6,258 nt of DNA. It comes from Fidelibacterota bacterium (lineage in GTDB: Bacteria > Fidelibacterota > Marinisomatia > SCGC-AAA003-L08 > D37C17). The notes under the pieces were generated by a model, which ran no database searches, had not been told where the DNA came from, and was given only the letters and a program-made list of their open reading frames with translations. Made by a program: the position numbers and the translations under genes. The stretch lies in assembly GCA_018671635.1 (NCBI GenBank), contig JABHHG010000172.1, positions 1-6,258 of the forward strand, in the 5' to 3' direction. Numbering within the stretch: the first letter of the stretch is position 1; each line of letters opens with the position of its first letter. Positions 1-6,258 of this stretch are shown here, in pieces.

Positions 1-3000
1 GAGAAATCACGCTGGTTTATTTTAAATAGAATACAATCTTGGTTAGCAGTTGCATCTGCGGAACGGGGTTCGCCATCTAAAATTGCCATTTCACCAAAAC
101 ATGCACCCTCACTCATTTCAACAATTGTTTTACTCCCTCGATGAATACGAACTTTACCTTTGGCAATTACCAACATATGGTCTCCAAAATCACCCTCATT
201 AAAAATAGTTTCTCCTTCTAAAAACTCAACTTCTTTGGTAATTTGACTGACATGATATAATATCTTACTGGGAATATTTGAGAATAAATCAATTTTTTTC
301 AATGTGGTGATTTTCTCGAGCATGGTATACATCGTTTCGTCCTCCTGAAGTTTAATATAATTTTTAATTTTGCCAAAAATAGGGTTTTGGTTGAATCTTC
401 GCATATCAATCACATCATCAGCAATAATATTTGGTTCAAGGTTTTCCCAATTAATGCTGTCAGAAATTATATTTCCTTCACCTTCCTTAGCAATTAAATA
501 GGATGTTATAGCCTGTAACCAATCATCATTTGAATCATATAAATCTTTGCATTGATTGTGTAATTCAGTATTTAACTTATAAAATTTATTACCAATATCA
601 AATTTTTCAACACTTAATTCAATTTCAATAATTGGCACTAAAACTGAAGAAATTGAATTAGGTAATTTATGCTCAATGATTTCAATAATAAATGGCACCT
701 GAGAATCTTTATTTTTAATACTATGGATGTATGAATTAATGGGCTCATTTGGTAATAAAATACATGCAAATCTAAATAGGCATTCCACTTCTTCAAACTC
801 TTTATATTTGAAATAATCTTTAATAAAATCATCTTTAGCTAAAAACGTATCTTCATAAATAAATGCAATATTCTGAAAAATTATTCCAGCTATTTCTCTT
901 GATTTGTTAATAATAATATCCTGATCAATAAAAAATGAATACTCTTGTTTTGAATCTGAAATCACATTTGAAATTTCAATTAACAAATCCCCTGAACCTA
1001 CTGAAACCAATTTTTCGATAAGTGGTTTTACTTGCTCATTTTCAATCATGACTAATAATTGTGGAATCCCCTTTAATGATTCGAAATTATCCATATTTTT
1101 GTTAATATATTCCTCTATGAATGGAATCAACTTATCTAAATCAATTTTTATGACTTCATTAATAATTGCCATTTTAAACTGAGGATCATTTAATGATTTA
1201 AAAATTAATTTGATTAAATGGGGATGTTTGGATAAATCAACCTTTTTCAAACAAATCAATTGGAGGTGAGCTGATTCTAACTCAAATAATTTATCTAAAA
1301 AATCAACTGAATAAATCACATGCTCATCCACATATTGGAGTATTTCTTCAGCTGAGTTTGATTTTAGTATTTGATTTTGAATTTCAATTAATTCAACCAA
1401 AACCTTCTGACGTTCAAACAGATTGCATAATGTGGAAATTTTCACCACTTCATTTTTACTATTAACTAATTTAGAAAATCTATCCATAACTATGTCAGAT
1501 CGATGCTTCAAAAATTGAATAGCTAAAGGTGCATATTTTTCTTCTGATTCAGATATTTGATGGAGCTCTTCTGTTAAGAATAATTTACTATTTTCCCCAA
1601 AATGAGTGATAACTGTATTTCTTACATCTTCATCTTCAAAAGATTTCAAATTATTAATTCTATCAAACCATGGCTCAATATCTTCATTTTTTAATGTGTC
1701 TAAAATAAATAATAAGGAGAACTTATCTTTATTCTCCAATTGAGATTCAATTGTGGCCCTAATCGCAGGCAACGAAAAATCAAAGTTTAGTTCACCTGAA
1801 TCTAATTGGCGACTATCAATTGCATCCCCTACAGCGTCGTAGTAGTATGATTTAGTTTTCAAAACCAATATCATAAATAAAATTGAAAATCCTATAATTA
1901 GGAAATATACGGGGGTGCTACCATAATTCAATGCGGACAAGCCAATTATCAAAAACGCTGATAATGACTGAATGATAGATTTTACGGTTGCATTAAAAAA
2001 TGGCTTTGTAAACTTTTTCTTCTTTGGTGAAATGGGTAACCATATTAACTCCATAGTGGTTCCGAGCATGGTGGGTTTAATCACTTGATCAACACCCTTT
2101 ATTAGCGACAAAACAATAAATGGTGAAAAGAATATAAAAGTTACGCTTCCAACAATGGTAAAAAAAGGATATGATCCAATTCCAGCTGATACCCCAAAGT
2201 AAGATAATATTCTTCCCGATAAAAATAATTGAATTAAAATGGAAATAATTCCAGTAATCATATAAAACCTACCAAAAAATGTCATTATTTGAAGTTCAGT
2301 AGAAAACTGATTTCCAATTTCAATTTTAAATTGATAATCTACAAATGTAGATAGAGATGCCAAGAGAATAACAATAAATAAAATATGTGTAATAAATGGC
2401 TCCATTTTTGAGAATTGAAACCGTGGTACTGCTATTTCTGGTTTATATCCTTTTGAGGAAGAGTGAAGATAGCCTTTTAGCGAAAAAATAAGTATCATAC
2501 ATAATAAAATTCCCATGATCGTAAAAACTATCAATGAACCGCTTCCAAAAGAAATCAAAGTGGGTATTGACATCCCTGTCACAACACCAGACAATGAACC
2601 GCCGGCAGTTATCACTCCAAACAAACGTTTGCCTTGTCGACTATTGAATGTATTTGTAGCCAACTCCCAAAACTTCATTCCCATGAGTGCCGTAACTATT
2701 TCTACCCATAAATATAAAATTGGAACAAAAAACCCCTCATTAAAAAATACAAACAAGATGGTTCCAATAATAAAACTACTATGTAAAATGAAATTCTGAT
2801 GGAGTAAACTTTTACCTTTGAGTACTTTTTGAATATACCCAATTCCTTTCCACATAATTAGAGCAGTCAGGATGTACATAAACGGAAGTAAACTTTTATC
2901 AAACCGACTCAAGAAAAAAGAATCTCGGACTGTTTTGGATGCAATGACTACACTTACCAAAAAGAATGAATGCAAAAATAAAATAACTGAAGGCTTCAGC

Positions 3001-3041
3001 TCACTTTTTTTAATTTGCAATATGTGGAGAATTTTGTGCAT
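1..3041 (-). CDS. NTT (ATP/ADP translocase)-like transporter fused to HEAT-like repeats and a cyclic-nucleotide-binding domain (3' partial)
   Basis: The frame is open for 1013 codons from ATG at 3041 to the window edge, with no stop; an in-frame TAA lies just upstream at 3057-3059. Residues 1 to about 395 hold about 12 hydrophobic helices with marks of the NTT/Npt1-Npt2 family: KTVRDSFFLSRF after helix 1, WVEIVTALMGMKFWELA, and FNSRQGKRLFGVITAGG. Residues about 396-912 are soluble, rich in paired amphipathic helices and begin YYYDAVGDAIDSRQLD; I read them as HEAT-like repeats. Residues about 913-1013 form a cNMP-binding fold, from LKKIDLFSNIP to the phosphate-binding cassette FGEMAILDGEPRSADATA, including the conserved Glu and Arg. 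The last helices lie outside the window. Known NTT proteins exchange or import nucleotides in intracellular bacteria and plastids. The substrate of free-living HEAT-fused members is not clear to me, so transport is inferred. The fusion suggests a carrier or sensor in the inner membrane gated by a cytoplasmic cyclic nucleotide. No clear Shine-Dalgarno sequence precedes the ATG. Confidence 0.9.
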   Translation of the reverse strand, partial: MHKILHILQIKKSELKPSVILFLHSFFLVSVVIASKTVRDSFFLSRFDKSLLPFMYILTALIMWKGIGYIQKVLKGKSLLHQNFILHSSFIIGTILFVFFNEGFFVPILYLWVEIVTALMGMKFWELATNTFNSRQGKRLFGVITAGGSLSGVVTGMSIPTLISFGSGSLIVFTIMGILLCMILIFSLKGYLHSSSKGYKPEIAVPRFQFSKMEPFITHILFIVILLASLSTFVDYQFKIEIGNQFSTELQIMTFFGRFYMITGIISILIQLFLSGRILSYFGVSAGIGSYPFFTIVGSVTFIFFSPFIVLSLIKGVDQVIKPTMLGTTMELIWLPISPKKKKFTKPFFNATVKSIIQSLSAFLIIGLSALNYGSTPVYFLIIGFSILFMILVLKTKSYYYDAVGDAIDSRQLDSGELNFDFSLPAIRATIESQLENKDKFSLLFILDTLKNEDIEPWFDRINNLKSFEDEDVRNTVITHFGENSKLFLTEELHQISESEEKYAPLAIQFLKHRSDIVMDRFSKLVNSKNEVVKISTLCNLFERQKVLVELIEIQNQILKSNSAEEILQYVDEHVIYSVDFLDKLFELESAHLQLICLKKVDLSKHPHLIKLIFKSLNDPQFKMAIINEVIKIDLDKLIPFIEEYINKNMDNFESLKGIPQLLVMIENEQVKPLIEKLVSVGSGDLLIEISNVISDSKQEYSFFIDQDIIINKSREIAGIIFQNIAFIYEDTFLAKDDFIKDYFKYKEFEEVECLFRFACILLPNEPINSYIHSIKNKDSQVPFIIEIIEHKLPNSISSVLVPIIEIELSVEKFDIGNKFYKLNTELHNQCKDLYDSNDDWLQAITSYLIAKEGEGNIISDSINWENLEPNIIADDVIDMRRFNQNPIFGKIKNYIKLQEDETMYTMLEKITTLKKIDLFSNIPSKILYHVSQITKEVEFLEGETIFNEGDFGDHMLVIAKGKVRIHRGSKTIVEMSEGACFGEMAILDGEPRSADATANQDCILFKINQRDF

Positions 3042-3088
3042 ATATGAAGGTGAAATTTAATTGAGTCATTAGTAAAATCTACACGAAT

Positions 3089-3121
3089 AAAAAAAGGGGC
3101 AGAAATTTTTCTGCCCCTTTT
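3089..3121 (-). terminator. Intrinsic terminator after the small secreted-protein gene
   Basis: A perfect 7-bp GC-rich stem, GGGGCAG (3096-3102) with CTGCCCC (3111-3117), is extended by A/T pairs on both sides and closes a short loop. Read on the minus strand, the stem is followed directly by seven T (3095-3089), and it starts about 20 bases past the stop codon of the gene at 3143. This is a textbook Rho-independent terminator for that gene. On the plus strand only four T follow, so activity there would be weaker, and no plus-strand gene needs it. Confidence 0.9.
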
Positions 3122-3142
3122 AAAACTCTAATGAGATTCTAA

Positions 3143-3598
3143 TTAATTAGTTTGCTCATGATCTTGATCCATCAGTTTATTAGTTCCATCAGGATTACCA
3201 CTTGAACTATTAACTTGTTTACTGTTACCACCCTTTGGTGATTTTAGTAATTGGTACCATTTACCAACACTTGACTTTTTAGGCCACTTTTTTAAGTTAT
3301 TACCCAGTTTCTTAGAAAATGATTTTTTATTCACCTTAATAAAACGATGTTTTTTAATCGCATTTTCAAAATGCTTTATATCCCTTTTTTTCAAGCGAGA
3401 TATTTTCTTTGCACCTAAGTAATCACCAACTGCTTTCTTTTCTGCACTGCTTAGCTTTTTACCCGGTTTTAATATATTATCATTTAGATCTTTACAGATT
3501 TGATGATAAGAGTCTTTTGCCAGTTTTACAGATTTCTTAGCGGCATGAATTGGCGAGAATGCAATTGCAGCTACTAGTAGTATGGAGAGTATTTTCAT
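3143..3598 (-). CDS. Small secreted lysine-rich protein of unknown function
   Basis: I do not recognise a family. I chose the ATG at 3598 (151 residues) over the ATG six codons upstream at 3616, because AAGGA lies 7 bases before it and nothing similar precedes the upstream one. The product then begins with a short, clean signal peptide, MKILSILLVAAIAFSPIHA, with a likely cleavage after IHA; there is no lipobox Cys. The mature part of about 132 residues is very basic, with many KK pairs through residue 120 or so (for example KKISRLKKRD and KKWPKKSS), one Cys (QICKDL), and a polar tail rich in Ser, Asn, Gly and Asp. It looks soluble and largely helical in the middle, and should be periplasmic or extracellular. 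It lies 88 bases downstream of the chitinase and is closed by a strong terminator. A polyanion- or surface-binding role would fit the charge but is only a guess. The gene itself is well supported; its function is unknown. Confidence 0.85.
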   Translation of the reverse strand: MKILSILLVAAIAFSPIHAAKKSVKLAKDSYHQICKDLNDNILKPGKKLSSAEKKAVGDYLGAKKISRLKKRDIKHFENAIKKHRFIKVNKKSFSKKLGNNLKKWPKKSSVGKWYQLLKSPKGGNSKQVNSSSGNPDGTNKLMDQDHEQTN

Positions 3599-3605
3599 AT
3601 CTTTT

Positions 3606-3610
3606 TCCTT
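3606..3610 (-). promoter_or_regulatory. Ribosome binding site that decides the start of the small secreted protein
   Basis: AAGGA on the minus strand sits 7 bases before the ATG at 3598. The alternative ATG at 3616 is preceded by TTAATTAACTC, which has no purine-rich core. The site lies inside what would be coding sequence if the upstream ATG were used, and the downstream start also places the signal peptide directly at the N-terminus. Confidence 0.6.
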
Positions 3611-3628
3611 TTTCATGAGTTAATTAAT

Positions 3629-3657
3629 GCTATAATAATTAATCATAAATTTATCAA
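3629..3657 (-). promoter_or_regulatory. Weak candidate promoter for the small secreted-protein gene
   Basis: On the minus strand TTGATA (3657-3652) is followed after 17 bases by TATAGC (3634-3629), about 30 bases before the start codon. The spacing is right for a sigma70-type promoter, but the -10 box matches TATAAT poorly and the whole spacer is A/T only, so chance matches are expected. Read-through from the chitinase gene is an equally good explanation of expression. Confidence 0.25.
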
Positions 3658-3682
3658 TTATATATAACATAAAAAATTGATA
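3652..3682. repeat. 8-bp inverted repeat in the spacer after the chitinase gene
   Basis: TATCAATT (3652-3659) and AATTGATA (3675-3682) are perfect inverted copies separated by 15 bases. The repeat begins 5 bases past the chitinase stop codon and covers the candidate -35 box of the next gene. In RNA the stem would be only A-U plus one G-C pair and no U-run follows, so it is a poor terminator. It could be an operator half-site pair or chance in A/T-only DNA. Confidence 0.35.
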
Positions 3683-3686
3683 TTCG

Positions 3687-6257
3687 TCACATTTCTGTAT
3701 TTAAAATAATATTAACCAATATCACAATATCAAGTATATTTAATGATTGATCTTGGTTGAGATCACCACAATCGTTCATGACTTCTGATAATACTAAATT
3801 TACCATGAGCACTACATCTAAAATATTCAATATAAAATCACCATTAATATCACCGGGACTGCACTCATTCTCAAAATTATCATTAAACACATAATTTATA
3901 ACATTCAATAATTGAGCATCCTTATCGCCAGAAAATTCCCAGAACATACCCCCACCCAAATTTTCACTCATGATGTATTCAGCCTTTGCTTGAATTGATG
4001 CCTCATCATCATAACTAATCATAATCTGTGTCGTTGGATTATATAACCAAGGTACTTTTGCCTCATCATGCCAAAACCGTTCATATCCTGCCAAGGCAAT
4101 ATAGTTTTGATCTAAATCCCAATAATCATAAAAACCATCTTCCCAAGTGCCATCATTAGCCGCCCCATTATATTGGGCATATAAGCCGTTATTTATATTT
4201 TCAACATTTCCATATGCCCGACCATAAAATGCCAATCCTGCATTTAATTTTTCTCTGGGCACTCCGCGAATGATATAGTTTTGCACCGATGCGGCTAAGT
4301 TAAAATTTGATGCATAGGGTTCGGGTGATGTATCATTATTGGATGTGAATAATGGCGAATTAAAATTAGTCCCGGGATCTCCTTCACCTCCCCATGGACC
4401 ATGAAAATCATAACTCATTATATTAATCCAATCTAAATACTGTACTAATGAATCTAAAGCTAGATTATCCATATAATTAGGATTCGCTGAAGATGCAATG
4501 GTAAGCAAATATTCCTGGCCATTTATAGCGGTTTGTTCATCTAACAATTCTCTCATTCGTTGGACTAATGCCACCAAATGGATGTCATCATCTGGGTCAT
4601 GATTGTTTCCGCCTAAACCCCCTTCAACTGGATATTCCCAATCCAAATCGATACCATCAAATCCATATTCTAAAATAAAATCAACACATGATTGGGCAAA
4701 TATTTCTCGAGAGGTTTCGGTCATGGCAACATCAGAAAAATAGGCTGACCATGTCCAACCTCCAATTGAAATCATTGTTTTCGAATGTGGATTATCTTCC
4801 TTCAATAATTGTAATTGATGAAAGCTACCTCGCAAACATCCTGCATCCCAACAATCACCGGGATATGCCTTATCAATATCCGCATAGGGGTCACCCAATT
4901 CTATCGTTCCCGAATTGGGATTTATATTAGCGAAAGCATAATTAATCACATTTATTTTTTCCACAGGAATATCCATTATATGATAGTTACGACCATAAAT
5001 TCCCCAAGAGACAAAATAGCCAATAATATTTTTATCAAAGGTTACCCCTTGATTTTCAGAAAAATCATTTAAAATTGTTGAAAACTCAAATGGATCTTGT
5101 AGTATGCTACTGCAACTTATATCCACATGTTCAATAACTCCGTCTTCACATTGCTGATCTCTATTTGAAGACCACATTGATAACATTCCTAAATTTTGAT
5201 CTAATCCAAATTGCCGCAGCTGTTCTGCATCTTCTAATTCAAAAATTTCCTCCGTAACATCATTCATGCCAATCATTGGGGTAACACCAATCATATTCCA
5301 GATTTCATCATCCGTTTTAGAGATGCCAGCATCAGAATAAATTTCTGACAACTGACCATGTAGAGAGGTGGCGGACTGAATTGCGTACTCACCCATTTGG
5401 CCTTCAGGATTAGGTGCCGCTTGATATCCATAATCCATAGCCATAACATTCACGCCGGATAATTCTACCCCATACGCTATTGCTTGTTCAACCACATAAT
5501 AACCATCCGTTGTCAAGCCTACGGGCAATACGGGAAGTGTGTACCAAATATTTATTGGGCGATTTTCACTCTCCATGAAATTCTGAACTTGTGCAATTGC
5601 CAGTGAACGGCGAATTGTGGCGTCATTATCCAATACCCAAATTCCCTCAATATCAAAATCTAAATGAGTCAAATCATATGCATCAATAATGGATTGATAC
5701 TGGACTACTAAATCTTCAACATTTGTACATGCAGATGCCAATGGTGTATTTGCCGCACCTCCAATAGAGGGTATCACATCACCGCCCAAATTTCTAAGTT
5801 CACCAATTTTATTATCTTCGATGAGCGGAAACATAAAATCATGGGCATATGTCCAGCCATCTAAACCAAAAAATCCGCCCCAACTGGCCTCGCATGCATC
5901 ACCCGTTTTGTCAACTATAAATCCCAATGCATAATGTTTTACACCCGTTTCAATTGAATTTCCTGAAATATCAAATGGAGGCCAACCGGTAGCATCCACA
6001 AATGGGGCAAAAAACCGACTCCCCCAATCGGGGTCACCATGCCCAACATCCCCAGGTTCAGTATTTCCGCCTCCGTCTGAGGCTGAAACTGAAATGGATA
6101 TGGCATTACTACTATTACATAATTCATCCACACCCTCGCCATTGCATAATTGTACCACTAATGAATATTCACCAGTAAGTGCATACTCAATATTATAACT
6201 ACCATTTTGGGCATTGGGTGTGTCAGAAACTAATAAGGTCTCAAACAGGGATTCAGT
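3687..6257 (-). CDS. Secreted chitinase with two GH18 catalytic domains and a C-terminal dockerin-like module (5' partial)
   Basis: The frame is open from the right edge to TGA at 3687 (856 residues seen; residue 1 is the first full codon at 6257). The GTG at 6158 is not the true start, because the frame continues upstream with sensible protein. Residues 1-55 resemble the end of the ChiA N-terminal Fn3-like domain (GEYSLVVQLCNGEG, then ISISVSASDG). A Gly/Asp linker follows. Residues 79-398 are a PF-ChiA-like GH18 domain: GGDVIPSIGG at 159-168, LDFDIEG with catalytic Glu204, VNVMAMDYG ending at 277, MLSMWSSNRD at 358-367. Residues 409-793 are a classical GH18 domain: YFVSWGIYGRNY, SIGGW at 497-501, DGIDLDWE with catalytic Glu541, MSYDFHG at 614-620, FYGRAYG at 677-683, WEFSGD from Trp773. 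The stretch around residues 677-760 looks like a chitinase insertion domain. Residues 800-853 carry two dockerin-like loops, DINGDFILNILD and DLNQDQSLNILD. GH18 enzymes cut beta-1,4-GlcNAc links with substrate assistance. The signal peptide must lie upstream of the window. Confidence 0.95.
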   Translation of the reverse strand, partial: TESLFETLLVSDTPNAQNGSYNIEYALTGEYSLVVQLCNGEGVDELCNSSNAISISVSASDGGGNTEPGDVGHGDPDWGSRFFAPFVDATGWPPFDISGNSIETGVKHYALGFIVDKTGDACEASWGGFFGLDGWTYAHDFMFPLIEDNKIGELRNLGGDVIPSIGGAANTPLASACTNVEDLVVQYQSIIDAYDLTHLDFDIEGIWVLDNDATIRRSLAIAQVQNFMESENRPINIWYTLPVLPVGLTTDGYYVVEQAIAYGVELSGVNVMAMDYGYQAAPNPEGQMGEYAIQSATSLHGQLSEIYSDAGISKTDDEIWNMIGVTPMIGMNDVTEEIFELEDAEQLRQFGLDQNLGMLSMWSSNRDQQCEDGVIEHVDISCSSILQDPFEFSTILNDFSENQGVTFDKNIIGYFVSWGIYGRNYHIMDIPVEKINVINYAFANINPNSGTIELGDPYADIDKAYPGDCWDAGCLRGSFHQLQLLKEDNPHSKTMISIGGWTWSAYFSDVAMTETSREIFAQSCVDFILEYGFDGIDLDWEYPVEGGLGGNNHDPDDDIHLVALVQRMRELLDEQTAINGQEYLLTIASSANPNYMDNLALDSLVQYLDWINIMSYDFHGPWGGEGDPGTNFNSPLFTSNNDTSPEPYASNFNLAASVQNYIIRGVPREKLNAGLAFYGRAYGNVENINNGLYAQYNGAANDGTWEDGFYDYWDLDQNYIALAGYERFWHDEAKVPWLYNPTTQIMISYDDEASIQAKAEYIMSENLGGGMFWEFSGDKDAQLLNVINYVFNDNFENECSPGDINGDFILNILDVVLMVNLVLSEVMNDCGDLNQDQSLNILDIVILVNIILNTEM

Positions 6258-6258
6258 A

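Noticed and set aside
638..832. A 64-codon minus-strand frame inside the transporter-like gene
   Set aside because: It lies in a different frame from the continuous 1013-codon coding sequence, which has clear domain content; this frame has none.
2515..3060. Two plus-strand frames of 94 and 62 codons (2515-2799 and 2872-3060)
   Set aside because: They are antisense to the membrane domain of the transporter-like gene, whose NTT motifs fix the true strand and frame; their translations have no recognisable features.
3614..3616. Upstream ATG as the start of the small secreted protein
   Set aside because: There is no ribosome binding site before it, and it would add a charged six-residue extension (MKKEKD) ahead of an already complete signal peptide; the ATG at 3598 has AAGGA at good spacing.
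4688..5072. Two overlapping plus-strand frames of 80 and 85 codons
   Set aside because: They are antisense to the second GH18 domain of the chitinase, including the SIGGW and catalytic region, and look like ordinary shadow frames.
5939..6142. A 67-codon minus-strand frame overlapping the chitinase 5' region
   Set aside because: It is another frame of the same strand as the chitinase; the chitinase frame carries family motifs and continues to the window edge.
6156..6158. GTG as the chitinase start codon
   Set aside because: The frame stays open upstream to the window edge and encodes sequence continuous with the beta-sandwich domain; a start here would leave a secreted enzyme without a signal peptide and cut a domain strand.
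1..6258. Mobile elements, CRISPR arrays, tRNA or rRNA genes
   Set aside because: I saw no transposase or integrase motifs, no regularly spaced repeats and no tRNA-like cloverleaf or rRNA-like sequence; coding sequence fills almost the whole window.

Overview
The window is strongly AT-rich bacterial DNA. It carries three genes, all read from the minus strand, so transcription runs from high to low coordinates: a multidomain secreted chitinase, then a small secreted lysine-rich protein, then a large membrane protein. The chitinase is cut at its 5' end by the right window edge, and the membrane protein is cut at its 3' end by the left edge. No organism marker gene is present. The AT-rich DNA, the large secreted polysaccharide hydrolase ending in a dockerin-like Ca-binding module, and the nucleotide-transporter-like protein with a HEAT tail suggest a marine heterotroph of the Marinimicrobia (SAR406) or wider FCB type. 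That placement is an inference of low to moderate confidence.

Right half (3687-6257): the chitinase fragment has 856 codons and still lacks its start. In order it holds the end of a ChiA-N-like beta-sandwich, a flexible Gly/Asp linker, a first GH18 domain of the Pyrococcus ChiA-like (PF-ChiA) type, a second GH18 domain of the classical ChiA type with SIGGW and DGIDLDWE motifs, and a C-terminal pair of dockerin type I-like calcium loops. It looks like an extracellular enzyme with two active sites for chitin.

Middle (3042-3686): a short AT-only spacer with an 8-bp inverted repeat leads into a gene for a small signal-peptide-bearing basic protein of unknown function. A strong intrinsic terminator (3089-3121) follows it and separates it from the next gene.

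Left half (1-3041): one uninterrupted reading frame of 1013 codons, confirmed codon by codon to have no stop, encodes a 12-helix NTT (ATP/ADP translocase, Npt1/Npt2)-like carrier. It is fused to a long HEAT-like helical region and then to a cyclic-nucleotide-binding domain that runs off the window. This gene fills about half of the window.

The chitinase and the small protein are both exported and may share a transcript. The transporter-like gene sits behind a terminator and is probably a separate unit. No mobile element, CRISPR array, tRNA or rRNA was seen, and there is no gene-free stretch longer than about 100 bases.
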